A stretch of DNA of 64,000 bases from Bacillota bacterium (lineage in GTDB: Bacteria; Bacillota; Clostridia; Christensenellales; SZUA-584), in NCBI GenBank assembly GCA_023416745.1, contig JAEZHF010000031.1, positions 1 through 64,000 of the forward strand, written 5' to 3'. Positions 33,894 to 42,095 of the stretch are shown piece after piece. The notes below the pieces were generated by a model, which searched no databases, was not told the DNA's origin, and was given only the letters and a program-made list of their open reading frames with translations. Every line of letters begins with the position of its first letter. Within the stretch, counting starts at the first letter, position 1. A program made the position numbers and the translations under genes.

Positions 33894-35363
33894 TCATTTC
33901 TTCATCAGCCAGATATGACTTTTGATTTTGAGGTATTCGTGCAGACCCGTTTCGCCGTATTCGCGCCCTAGTCCGCTGTTCTTGTTGCCCCCGAACGGGC
34001 AGGCCATCTGCGAATACATCGCCAGGTTGACCCACACGGTGCCGGCATCAATTCGGCGGGCTATGGCGTAGGCTTTCCTCATATCCTCGGTGAATATGTT
34101 GGCGCCCAGGCCGAAGCTGGTGTTGTTGGCCAGAGCCACCGCTTCATCCTCCGTTTTGAACTTGACCACGGACAGCACCGGCCCGAATATCTCCTCCTGA
34201 AAGCAGGCCATGTCCGGTTTAACATCCACCAGTATCGTGGGTTCATAGAAGCTGCCCTTGTCGCACGGCGGTTCGGTATAACGCTTGCCCCCGCACAGTA
34301 CCTTTGCACCAGCTGCAACGGCATTCTGTACGTGCGCATGTACGGATTCCAGATGAGCCGGACTGATCAGACTGCCCATCTGTGTGCCGTAATCCATCGT
34401 ATCGCCCAGCTTGAGCGCTTTAGCCTTTTTCACCAGAAGAGCTAGGAACTCGTCATAGATGTCTTCGTGCAGTATCAGTCGGGTGAGCGCGCAGCATACC
34501 TCGCCCTGATTGGAGCAAAAGCCGTCCAGCTGCATGTCGGTGGCGAGGTCGAGATCGCAGTCGGGCAGAGCGATGGCCGGTCCCTTACCACCCAGCTCCA
34601 GCACCGTCTTTTTGATGATGGGGGATTCCGCCGAGTAATGCAGCAGCCGTCGGCCCACTTCCTCAGAGCCGGTAAACGCGATGATGTTGACTTCCTTGTT
34701 GGATGCGAGTGCTTCGCCGCACACGCTGCCCGAACCGGAGATGAAGTTGACGACACCATTGGGAATGCCAGCCTCTTCCATGATTTCGGAGAGTATCGCC
34801 GCTGATGCGGGCGTGAACGATGATGCCTTGCACACGCAGGTGTTACCTGCGGCCAGCGCAGGACATAGGCTTCGGGTCATCAGATGCAGCGGGTAGTTGT
34901 AGGGGCTGATGACCGCGACCACCCCGTACGGCTCGTATTCGATGAAGTTGAATATGCGCTGCCCCAGCTCGCTGTTCACACGCGTCGTTTCGCCCTTTAT
35001 CTCACGGGACAGGTTGGCGAAATACTCGAACGCCCACGCGCACAGCGGGATGTCGATCTCGGTTGTTTCCCGGATGGGCTTACCGGATTCTTTGGCTTCA
35101 AATTCAGCCAGCTCAGCGAGGCGCGATCTCATGATGCGTGCAACATTGATAAGCCGTTCCGCGCGCTCCTCGGGATTCATGCCCGACCAAACGCCGCTGT
35201 CAAACGCAGAACGTGCAGCAGCGCAGGCTTCTTCCACATCTGCCGTGCTCGCAAATGGAAGCGTGGAAACCTTTTCGCCGTTAGCCGGGTTTACCGTGGT
35301 AAATGTTCTGCCATCGGATGCGTCCTTCCATTGTCCGTTGATAAACATCTTGAATTCGCGCAT
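33894..35363 (-). CDS. NAD(P)-dependent aldehyde dehydrogenase
   Basis: 489 residues, normal for the ALDH superfamily. It oxidises an aldehyde to the acid. The conserved Asn region is ISPYNYPLHL near residue 150, the general-base Glu is in LELGGKGPA near 252, and the catalytic Cys in NQGEVCCA near 288. A Glu in EEIFGPV near 390 binds cofactor. ATG 35363 has AGGAGG nine bases upstream. The substrate is not predictable; it resembles betaine-aldehyde and gamma-aminobutyraldehyde-type enzymes. Three operator-like repeats lie upstream. Confidence 0.9.
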   Translation of the reverse strand: MREFKMFINGQWKDASDGRTFTTVNPANGEKVSTLPFASTADVEEACAAARSAFDSGVWSGMNPEERAERLINVARIMRSRLAELAEFEAKESGKPIRETTEIDIPLCAWAFEYFANLSREIKGETTRVNSELGQRIFNFIEYEPYGVVAVISPYNYPLHLMTRSLCPALAAGNTCVCKASSFTPASAAILSEIMEEAGIPNGVVNFISGSGSVCGEALASNKEVNIIAFTGSEEVGRRLLHYSAESPIIKKTVLELGGKGPAIALPDCDLDLATDMQLDGFCSNQGEVCCALTRLILHEDIYDEFLALLVKKAKALKLGDTMDYGTQMGSLISPAHLESVHAHVQNAVAAGAKVLCGGKRYTEPPCDKGSFYEPTILVDVKPDMACFQEEIFGPVLSVVKFKTEDEAVALANNTSFGLGANIFTEDMRKAYAIARRIDAGTVWVNLAMYSQMACPFGGNKNSGLGREYGETGLHEYLKIKSHIWLMKK

Positions 35364-35412
35364 TCTATCAGCCTCCTGCTATTGATTTGTTAAATAAACA
35401 TGGGAATACTAG

Positions 35413-35465
35413 AATTGTATACCGAAATAAAAAATTGTATACTATAAAATGAATTGTACACAATT
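35413..35465 (-). promoter_or_regulatory. Three iterated AATTGTAYAC sites in the aldehyde dehydrogenase promoter
   Basis: AATTGTATAC occurs at 35413-35422 and 35433-35442, and AATTGTACAC at 35452-35461, spaced 20 and 19 bases, i.e. on the same face of the helix. The last also forms AATTG-TACA-CAATT. On the minus strand TTGTGT, 16 bases, TATACA makes a promoter whose hexamers fall inside the repeats, so a repressor bound there would block transcription. Confidence 0.5.
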
Positions 35466-35741
35466 GTTCGGCACCTGTCAATAACCCTGATGAACCTTTT
35501 TGCGTATTTCCGTATCATGTTTTTGATTTAATAACGTGTGCACTGATATCGAGATCCCCTAAAACAGATTTTTCAGAAAAAGCAAGGCGAACTTTACACA
35601 ACCAAACCCATCATATATAATCAATGTATGGATATTATAGCCAATTAGCAGGACATCCATGTGAGCCTGTTATTACATCGTGCCGGTCTGTCATCTCACC
35701 ATGCAGCTCAATTGGCGGCTAAATCAGGAGGAGTATGAAAG
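35466..35741. other. Intergenic, no gene recognised
   Basis: Between the operator-like repeats and the next plus-strand gene. It is AT-rich in its first half and ends with AGGAGGAG, the ribosome site for the downstream gene. I see no ORF, RNA motif or terminator that can be defended. Confidence 0.4.
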
Positions 35742-36386
35742 ATGGGGATCGATCCGGTTTCATCCGCGCAAGGCGGTATCAACAATTTGGGACAGGCAAT
35801 CCGCAGAGACAAGGGAATAAGGGATACAGCTGAGCCGCTGCCGGACGAAACGGAAACGCCCGCAGCCGTATTTGAGAGATCCAAACAGTCAGATCAATCG
35901 GTTTATACCACATACGGCAGATACAGCGGTTCGTCAAATACCGTTCCTGCCAGGGAAGCGGCAAAGTATGCGGGACTCAGCCGTCTGATAGAGAGCCTGT
36001 TTGGTCTGCAGGCTCAGGGAAGCAAAGCCGGGAACCAGATAGCAATGACGGCTGCGGAGCAGAATGATGGGGATTTGGAGGACTACATCGCTGGCCTGGA
36101 GGTGGACGGAGCGACACGTTCGGAGGCCCGGCAGGTGATAACCGAAGACGGCTATTGGGGCGTGAGGCAGACTTCACAGCGAATCATACAGTTTGCCATT
36201 CGTTTAAGCGGCGTCGATGCTTCTAGGCTTGAGACGCTCAAAGGAGCCATACTGAAAGGATACGAAGAGGCTGAGCAAACATGGGGCGGGGCTCTGCCGG
36301 ATATCTGCCGGCAAACGATGGAGGCAGCGCTGAAAGGTCTGGACGAATGGGCCGGAGCAGCGGAACAGGGATCAGCAGCCACCTGA
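35742..36386 (+). CDS. Conserved uncharacterised protein (DUF5610-like)
   Basis: 214 residues, cytoplasmic, hydrophilic. The first ~80 residues are Gly/Ser/Thr-rich and probably disordered. The C-terminal ~90 residues contain GYWGVRQTSQRIIQFA and TWGGALPDICRQT, which I recall from widespread short proteins annotated as DUF5610 or, misleadingly, as hydrogenase-4 component G; I cannot verify this by search. AGGAGGAG precedes the ATG. It stands alone with a terminator downstream. No function is proposed. Confidence 0.6.
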   Translation: MGIDPVSSAQGGINNLGQAIRRDKGIRDTAEPLPDETETPAAVFERSKQSDQSVYTTYGRYSGSSNTVPAREAAKYAGLSRLIESLFGLQAQGSKAGNQIAMTAAEQNDGDLEDYIAGLEVDGATRSEARQVITEDGYWGVRQTSQRIIQFAIRLSGVDASRLETLKGAILKGYEEAEQTWGGALPDICRQTMEAALKGLDEWAGAAEQGSAAT

Positions 36387-36496
36387 TGAGCGAGAAAGCG
36401 ACAAAAGCACAGTTTGGGAGAAGGCCATGCTTCACTGAAAGGATGGTCTGTTTTTTGCATAAAAAGACTGTATTCTTCACAACATAAAGAAAAAAG

Positions 36497-36533
36497 AACA
36501 GAGCGCTTCGCATGACATTGCGGCGCTCTGTTT
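36497..36533 (+). terminator. Terminator
   Basis: AACAGAGCGC (36497-36506) pairs with GCGCTCTGTT (36523-36532) over ten bases, flanked by an A-tract and TTT. It could act on both strands and ends the transcript of the DUF5610-like gene. Confidence 0.75.
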
Positions 36534-36584
36534 GAATTCTCAATGCCCAGATTGATTTTGGGGGTATAATTGAAAGGAATGACT

Positions 36585-37253
36585 ATGGATAATATGCCGC
36601 GCTATTCACGTCTGCCGCTGCACATCGGCATCATACCGGACGGCAACAGGCGCTGGGCACAGCAGAAGGGTCTGAAAAAGGAGGACGGATACGATTACGG
36701 CATTGAGCCGGGGTATGAGTTGTGCCGCGAATGCATCCGCCTCGGCATACGCGAGGTCACGTTTTACGGTTTCACGCAGGACAACACCAAACGCCCGGCT
36801 GTACAGACGCGCGCGTTTCAGAAGGCGTGCGTGGACGCAGTAATGAGCGTCGCGGAACACGATGCCAACCTGCTGATACTGGGCAATACGGATTCGCCGA
36901 TGTTTCCGGATGAGCTGCGTCCGTTTACCCGCCGGGTTCAATGCGGCAAGGGGCTGATCAATGTCAACTTTCTGGTGAACTACGGCTGGGACTGGGACTT
37001 GGGCTTTGCGGCAGGACGTGAGCGCCGGAGCCGTGGTGAGAGCATCATCAAGCACATTGCGTCCTGCGATATCAGCCGCATTGACATGATCATCCGATGG
37101 GGCGGCCGGCGGCGACTCAGCGGCTTTCTGCCGGTGCAGTCCATCTATGCCGATATCTTTGTGGTTGACGAGCTGTGGCCTGAGTTCAAGATCGAGCATT
37201 TATACGACGCACTGGACTGGTATCAGAGTCAGGACATCACGTTGGGCGGCTGA
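36585..37253 (+). CDS. Cis-prenyltransferase-like protein (undecaprenyl diphosphate synthase family), divergent
   Basis: 222 residues from ATG 36585, which has AAAGGA about six bases upstream. IPDGNRRWA near residue 18 holds the catalytic Asp of cis-prenyltransferases. EVTFYGFTQDNTKRP matches the family's second region. The C-terminal region reads IRWGGRRRLSGF where UppS normally has IRTSGExRLSNF, so the conserved Glu is replaced by Arg. It is also shorter than typical UppS (~240-250). It may be a specialised short-chain enzyme or non-catalytic. Not part of the usual uppS-cdsA neighbourhood, so it is unlikely to be the essential copy. Confidence 0.72.
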   Translation: MDNMPRYSRLPLHIGIIPDGNRRWAQQKGLKKEDGYDYGIEPGYELCRECIRLGIREVTFYGFTQDNTKRPAVQTRAFQKACVDAVMSVAEHDANLLILGNTDSPMFPDELRPFTRRVQCGKGLINVNFLVNYGWDWDLGFAAGRERRSRGESIIKHIASCDISRIDMIIRWGGRRRLSGFLPVQSIYADIFVVDELWPEFKIEHLYDALDWYQSQDITLGG

Positions 37254-37257
37254 GTGG

Positions 37258-37984
37258 TCAGCGTGAAAGCAATGGGTATAAGCGTTTTTCGGACAGATCA
37301 GGCAGATATTTTGCCAGATCGCCGACGGGGAATGGCCGCCCGTGTCCGGGACAGATCAGGCGGGGGCTCAGCTTTATCATCTTATTCCACGATAAGGTGA
37401 ACAAGTCTAAATTTTCTGCCCAGATAGTGGTGCGGTGGCGGTTGGGGAAGCCGTTCATCGCCCCGTCGCCGCACAGCAGTGTCTCCTCGTCCAGCAGCAG
37501 GGAGATGGAGCAGAGTGTATGGCCTGGCGTTTCGATAATCCTGCCGGGTATACCTGCAGGCCAACGGGTCGCCCTCGCGGCAGAAAGCAAAGCAGCTTTC
37601 GTATTCACTTGCGAGAGGCGGGAATCGGTGGCCGCCCTTGCCCAGCATCGCCATCACATGACAGGCAGCCAGAGCCAGACGGGAAGTACACCCGCCGTTA
37701 AAATTGTTTTGGCCGCGGCGCAGACCCTCCATCGCCCGTTCATGAAGCAAAACGAGTGCGTTGCACTGACCCAGCAGTTCGTTTTGGAAACCGGCATGGT
37801 CGTCATGCGCGTACGTCAGGAATATCCAGCGTATATTGTCCAAGGTAATGCCGCGCTTTTCGATGCGGCGCTGGAATGCGCTGTAACCATCAGGATAACC
37901 TGTGTCGATCAGCATCCATCCGTCTTCCAACTCCAGCAGATATGTATTGATCACGCGGTTGCCCGCATTTATAATGCGCGTCAA
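37258..37984 (-). pseudogene. MBL-fold metallo-hydrolase, broken by a single-base frameshift
   Basis: Two minus-strand frames together give one MBL protein of ~240 residues. The first part (37984 down to about 37560) has the N-terminal strands and TYAHDDHAGF. The second (from about 37565 down to 37258) continues with PAGIPGRIIETPGHT, LCGDGAMNG and ICPGHG. Removing one G near 37560 (TTGGCC to TTGCC) joins them. The first metal His of the HXHXDH motif is Tyr here. The start overlaps the stop of the upstream START-like gene (ATGA). The break may be real decay or a sequencing error. Confidence 0.75.
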
Positions 37985-38445
37985 AGCGTGTTCCTTTCAT
38001 TGGACAGACTCAGCAACCGTTTCCATCTGCGCTGGCGGTGACGGTAGAACATGAGGCTCCAGCATTTCACCAGCCACGTTAGCCGGCCTGCGTCAATTTC
38101 CACAATATCCGTATATTGTGTGCGACTGTCTGCCTGCGGCTCGAGTCGTATGGTGTGGTTCCATATCTTGGCCAGACGGTCGCTTTCATGTGTTTCAATA
38201 TGCCAGTTGTCCCTGTCCCATCGCGCCACGCTGATATGGTGAATGCCCATTGGCAGCACACCAAATACGCGAAATCGAAACCGATAGCCGGCACCGGCCT
38301 TCCACTCGGCTTCATCGTCGTCCAGTGGAGTGAAATAAGCGAACGGCCGGGCGATGTACCGCAGAGTTTCCACATGGCCAAGCCTTGCCCAAATGACATC
38401 GGCGGGAGCATTGAGCACGGATGATACTGTAACGGTTCTGAGCAT
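37981..38445 (-). CDS. SRPBCC (START-like) domain protein
   Basis: 154 residues. The opening VSSVLNAPADVIWARLGHVETL and the alternating strand pattern resemble polyketide-cyclase/START-like lipid-pocket proteins. No catalytic residues can be named. It overlaps the downstream MBL pseudogene by four bases, so the two formed an operon. The basic C-terminus (RHRQRRWKRLL) follows a WLVKCWSLMF stretch. Function unknown. Confidence 0.6.
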   Translation of the reverse strand: MLRTVTVSSVLNAPADVIWARLGHVETLRYIARPFAYFTPLDDDEAEWKAGAGYRFRFRVFGVLPMGIHHISVARWDRDNWHIETHESDRLAKIWNHTIRLEPQADSRTQYTDIVEIDAGRLTWLVKCWSLMFYRHRQRRWKRLLSLSNERNTL

Positions 38446-38575
38446 AGAGGCACTCCTTGGTACAGATACAATAAGAGTATATATTCATTCTACTTTGGAA
38501 ACATAATCCAGTCAAGCAGGGAACGTGGGCTCTGGACGACTGTAAGTTTCCCTGAAAATTTTGTTACTTAAACTG

Positions 38576-38604
38576 TTGACAAACTAACGACTGTTAGTTA
38601 TAGT
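38576..38604 (+). promoter_or_regulatory. Promoter of the TetR operon
   Basis: TTGACA (38576-38581), 17-base spacer, TATAGT (38599-38604): near-consensus. The spacer is filled by a perfect palindrome (next entry), as expected for a repressed promoter. Confidence 0.8.
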
Positions 38605-38623
38605 GAGACTAACGATTGTTAGT
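38582..38623. promoter_or_regulatory. Tandem TetR-type operators
   Basis: AACTAAC-GACT-GTTAGTT (38582-38599) is a perfect 7+7 palindrome between the -35 and -10. A second copy, ACTAAC-GATT-GTTAGT (38608-38623), lies 25 bases downstream centre to centre. A TetR-family gene is second in the operon, so autorepression is the natural reading. Confidence 0.75.
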
Positions 38624-38652
38624 TTGAAGTTTATGAGAGGAATTATAAAGTT

Positions 38653-39054
38653 ATGATTGACCTTTATTTCAGGGATGCGGTATCCGTCATTACAATTGGT
38701 TTGGTGCTGGCGATGCTGGCGTTTATCGTGCTGCTGGCAGTCCACAGTACAAAGGTGACGAAGTGGGGCAAACTGATTGCGTTGTTCTTTGTGGTGGGAG
38801 TGGCCATCAGCGCGCTCTCAGCCACGCGGGACGCGTTTGCCATGGAGGATGCGGTGTTTGGCATGATGAGCCTGCAGGCAGTTGTGTGCGCCGGTGCGGG
38901 CGTTGTGATCACGCTGACAGCGATCGTCAGCATATTCTTAAAGAAACAGGCGGCGAAGCGAGTAGGCTTCCATATCATGTCTGTTCTGTTCGTGATGCAG
39001 GTGCTGACGGTGGAGATATCGCGTGTGGCATATCTGCCGGGTATCACGGCATGA
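38653..39054 (+). CDS. Small four-helix membrane protein
   Basis: 133 residues with four hydrophobic segments (near 10-30, 38-57, 70-92 and 103-122) and short loops. No family is recognised. It is the first gene of a TetR-controlled operon, and its stop overlaps the regulator start (ATGA). Context suggests an inducible membrane stress or efflux accessory role, but there is no direct evidence. Confidence 0.65.
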   Translation: MIDLYFRDAVSVITIGLVLAMLAFIVLLAVHSTKVTKWGKLIALFFVVGVAISALSATRDAFAMEDAVFGMMSLQAVVCAGAGVVITLTAIVSIFLKKQAAKRVGFHIMSVLFVMQVLTVEISRVAYLPGITA

Positions 39055-39680
39055 CCACGCGGGAGAGGATATGGCGTGAAGCGCTGAATCTTTTCTCAGT
39101 GAAAGGCTTTGAAGCGGTATCCGTGAGAGATATCGCCCGGGCGGTGGGTATCAAGGAGAGCTCACTGTACAACCACTACAAGAACAAGCAGGACATATTC
39201 GACACCATCATCAGCGAATGTTCGAGAAGAACGGATGAGGTGTTTCGCGAAATGGCGCTGGTGGGAGACGATATGCATTGGACGGCAGATGAGAGAACGG
39301 TCAATATGTACAAAAGCATGACGCCGGAGCAGTTCGCAGAATTGGCGGTGCACATATTCGATTTCGTGTTCACCGACGAGCTGAGCGTCAAGCTGCGGCG
39401 GATGCTGACGATCGAACAGTACCGCAGCGAATATCTGGCTAACGTGTTCCGGCAAACGTCATTCGACGCGTCGCTGGACTATCAGGCAGCGTTATTCGCC
39501 CGCATGATGCAGGAAGGCTGCTTCATTGAGACGGATCCTTATATGATGGCGATGGCGTTCTACGCGCCGATATTCCTGATATTTTACAAGTATGACAACA
39601 GCGAACAGAGCCTGAAGAACGCACGGGCGCTCTTTGAGAAGCACTTGAAACACTTCGTAGGCATGTACACAAAAGCATAG
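39051..39680 (+). CDS. TetR/AcrR-family transcriptional regulator
   Basis: 209 residues from ATG 39051. The N-terminal helix-turn-helix reads EALNLFSVKGFEAVSVRDIA then VGIKESSLYNHYKNKQ, the standard TetR signature. The C-terminal ~150 residues form the ligand-binding domain. It is translationally coupled to the four-helix membrane protein upstream and followed 17 bases later by a flavodoxin-like oxidoreductase remnant. The two ACTAAC palindromes upstream of the operon are its likely binding sites. An upstream in-frame extension lies inside the preceding gene. Confidence 0.88.
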   Translation: MTTRERIWREALNLFSVKGFEAVSVRDIARAVGIKESSLYNHYKNKQDIFDTIISECSRRTDEVFREMALVGDDMHWTADERTVNMYKSMTPEQFAELAVHIFDFVFTDELSVKLRRMLTIEQYRSEYLANVFRQTSFDASLDYQAALFARMMQEGCFIETDPYMMAMAFYAPIFLIFYKYDNSEQSLKNARALFEKHLKHFVGMYTKA

Positions 39681-39697
39681 TCAGGGGGAATAGTGAC

Positions 39698-40420
39698 ATG
39701 AAAGTGACAGTGATAAACGGCAATGCGCGCCATGGGAGCACGTGGCACAGTACGGACGCAATCATACAGGAGCTGAGCCGCTATGGCGGTGTCGAGAAAA
39801 CGGAGTTTATGCTGCCTAAAGACATGCCGCATTTTTGCGTCGGCTGCTACTCGTGCTTTTACAAGGGCGAGCAGGCTTGTCCGCACGCGCAGAGTGTGCA
39901 GCCCATCGCCCGGGCGATACTGGACGCCGATTTGGTGATACTGACGTCTCCCGTATACGCGATGGACGTAACGGGCCAGATGAAGGCACTGTTGGATCAT
40001 CTGTGCTATATGTGGATGAGCCACCGGCCCAACCCGCGGATGTTTGGCAAGGTGGGGTTGACAGTCGCAACGACGGCGGGCGCGGGCCTGGGACATACCG
40101 GCAAGACGCTGCGCAGCAGCTAGAAATTCTGGGGCGCGGCGCGCGTCCTGAGCACTAATAACGCCGTGTCCGCGATGAAGTGGGACGACGTACCGGAAAA
40201 GAGAAAGGCGCGGATACAGAATAATGCCAAAAAGCTCGCGAAAAGGATCGCCGGTTATGTGGAGCGGGGAGATAAGCTGCGTGCACCGCTGTTCAGGAGC
40301 TTCTTTATGGGTATCATGAAGGGCATGATGAGCAAGAATACCTGGAACCCGCGCGACAGGCAGCACTGGGAACACCTCGGTTGGATAAGGACAAAGCCGT
40401 CTCCCGACAGTGCAGAATGA
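39698..40420 (+). pseudogene. Flavodoxin-fold NAD(P)H oxidoreductase interrupted by an in-frame amber codon
   Basis: Reading straight through TAG 40121-40123 gives one ~240-residue protein. The first 141 residues have the FMN-reductase fold: INGNARHGSTWHSTD near residue 6, CVGCYSC near 47 and TSPVYAMDVTGQMKALLDH near 87. After the stop the same frame continues with KFWGAARVLSTNNAVSAMKWDD and a basic helical tail, as in intact relatives. Only one codon is lost, so the lesion is a point mutation. AGGGGG precedes the ATG. It belonged to the TetR operon. A truncated 141-residue protein may still be made. Confidence 0.75.
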
Positions 40421-40481
40421 TACTGAAGCGATTGCTAAGGATTAAAAATGAAACGGATAGCCCTATGAGCAGAATTGAAAA

Positions 40482-40505
40482 GGCTGCCGACATAAGCCGG
40501 CAGCC
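40482..40505 (+). terminator. Hairpin after the oxidoreductase remnant
   Basis: GGCTGCCG pairs perfectly with CGGCAGCC over eight bases across an eight-base loop. No T-run follows, so it may be a transcript-stabilising hairpin or a weak terminator. Confidence 0.45.
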
Positions 40506-40684
40506 TGCCCGAATCCTGTAGGAAACGGTATTGGAGGGGACAATTGAAAACGGTCACCGGATATCCGGCAGCGCTGGTGGTGGTTCAGCGCTTTTTATTT
40601 TCTTTGTCTTTTGTATTATAGAGGACATATTTGAACAGGGCGTCACCAGATTGTAACTAAAATGTAACAACGCAATCGCAATTA

Positions 40685-40715
40685 ATAAAAAACCGCCCTG
40701 TTTGCATAGGACGGC
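40685..40715 (-). terminator. Terminator of the NlpC/P60 gene
   Basis: On the minus strand CCGTCC, a ten-base loop and GGGCGG run into TTTTTTATT. It lies about 50 bases after the NlpC/P60 stop. Confidence 0.75.
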
Positions 40716-40762
40716 GCGTTGTTAAAACAGCATATTATCAATTCAGTTTGAAGTCGGCAGAG

Positions 40763-41899
40763 TCACCATGGGCGGCGGCCCCAACGGAATTCTTTTTTGC
40801 ACCAGTTGGAGAAGGCGGAGCGTTTGACCACCTTGTGGTTGGAGGAGGAGGCGTCAATCATCATGCCGTCGCCGATGTATATGGCCACATGGCCTATCTT
40901 GTGTTTTTTGCTGCTCCAGAAGAACATCAGGTCGCCGCGCTTCAAGTCGCTCAGCTTTGAAATCTTCGTCCAGTCGTTCACTTGCGAATAGCCCGCGGCG
41001 TTGTAGCGCCCGCGGTTGGAGCCTGCCTCGCGCAGGCAGTAGTAAACGAGGCCGGAACAGTCGAAGGATTTCGGTCCCTCGTTGCCGCCCACATACGGTT
41101 TGCCGAGCTGTTTCTCCGCTACTGCGATCATCTTTTCGGCGTTCGCCTTGCTGCGGATAGACGAAGCGACGGACGGGTCTGCTTTGGCGTTGGGGGAGTA
41201 GATCAGGTCCAGTGTCTTCTCGCCCGTTTTGCCGTCCACGGTGAGATCGTTACGCTTCTGAAAGTTTTCCACGGCCTTCACCGTCTCAGTTCCATAATAA
41301 CCCGTGGCTTTATTCAGGTAACCAAGCGCTCTAAGCTGGCGCTGCAGGCTGTCCACGTCCGACCCTTCAGTTTTCTCCATCAGCGTGTAGGGTTTGGCGT
41401 TGTCTGAAAAGATAGCTGCCAGCGTGGCGGCGTCTGCAATGCCTGTCAGTTCCATGCCGGCCTGACGCTGGAACCATTTGACGGCGGTCTCGGTTGCGGA
41501 GCCATACTTTTGTGTCGGTTCGTCGAGATCAAGATAGCCAAGGTCCATCAACTGTTCCTGCAACGCCTGAACATTTTCGTTCTCGTCACCTTTTTGCATC
41601 GTCGGATCCTTCGTGACGTCGGGCGCGGTGGTGGCGATGGATTCCGGCGTGGGCGTGGGCAGCGGCTCCGGCGTGACCTGCGCCGTACTCGTGGGCACAG
41701 GCAAACCACCAGCGCTGGCCTGCTGAACGACTTTGTCGCCGGGCAGCAGCACCAAAAGCAGCACCGCTGCAACAACGAGCAGCCCTCCGCCGCAGATAAA
41801 TGCCAGCTTGGCGGGCATTTTCAAATACGCCAGCCAGTTGCGGAATCGTACTATAATGTTTTTCCGGTGTCTGGTTGAGCTTGTCCTGCGACTCAGCAT
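40763..41899 (-). CDS. Membrane-anchored NlpC/P60 peptidoglycan hydrolase with two PG-binding domains
   Basis: 378 residues. A basic N-terminus and one membrane segment (near 32-55) are followed by a Pro/Thr-rich linker, two peptidoglycan-binding type 1 domains (NVQALQEQLMDLGYLD near 108 and DSLQRQLRALGYL near 183) and a C-terminal NlpC/P60 domain. The catalytic Cys is in FDCSGLVYY near 280 and His in GHVAIYIGDG near 335. It probably cleaves stem-peptide bonds in the wall (DL-endopeptidase). AGGAGG lies seven bases before the ATG. It has its own terminator, so monocistronic. Confidence 0.92.
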   Translation of the reverse strand: MLSRRTSSTRHRKNIIVRFRNWLAYLKMPAKLAFICGGGLLVVAAVLLLVLLPGDKVVQQASAGGLPVPTSTAQVTPEPLPTPTPESIATTAPDVTKDPTMQKGDENENVQALQEQLMDLGYLDLDEPTQKYGSATETAVKWFQRQAGMELTGIADAATLAAIFSDNAKPYTLMEKTEGSDVDSLQRQLRALGYLNKATGYYGTETVKAVENFQKRNDLTVDGKTGEKTLDLIYSPNAKADPSVASSIRSKANAEKMIAVAEKQLGKPYVGGNEGPKSFDCSGLVYYCLREAGSNRGRYNAAGYSQVNDWTKISKLSDLKRGDLMFFWSSKKHKIGHVAIYIGDGMMIDASSSNHKVVKRSAFSNWCKKEFRWGRRPW

Positions 41900-42053
41900 C
41901 GGTATTCCTCCTGAGATTAGTTAACTCCTCAGCCCGATTATATATTACAGAATAATTACAATATAATGACTATATTATAACGCAGAATAAGAAAAGACTC
42001 CACTGGTTTATTCGTTAGGAATACATTATTTCCCTTTGTTCCGTATTATAAAC

Positions 42054-42090
42054 AATCCCCGGCTGCCTATGAATGGCCGAGCCGGGGATT
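42054..42090 (-). terminator. Hairpin terminator after the iron-sulfur protein gene
   Basis: AATCCCCGGCT (42054-42064) pairs perfectly with AGCCGGGGATT (42080-42090) over 11 bases. The T-run on the minus strand is weak (GTTTA). Confidence 0.6.
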
Positions 42091-42095
42091 AATGC

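Larger units (their letters stand above)
40421..40762. other. Intergenic region with hairpins between converging units
   Basis: Holds a GGCTGCCG/CGGCAGCC hairpin (40482-40505), a 25-codon TTG open frame behind GGAGGGG (40544-40621) with hydrophobic coding potential, and a minus-strand terminator (40685-40715). The open frame overlaps an AGCGCT...AGCGCT hairpin with a T-rich tail (about 40570-40602), so it is more likely terminator sequence than a gene. Confidence 0.4.

Noticed and set aside
40121..40123. Pyrrolysine or reassigned TAG
   Set aside because: TAG ends several intact genes in the window, and neither interrupted protein belongs to a pyrrolysine-containing family. Simple nonsense mutation is favoured.
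40544..40621. 25-codon hydrophobic ORF behind GGAGGGG
   Set aside because: TTG start, overlaps a hairpin with T-rich tail, and has no downstream gene to regulate. Noted only inside the intergenic entry.
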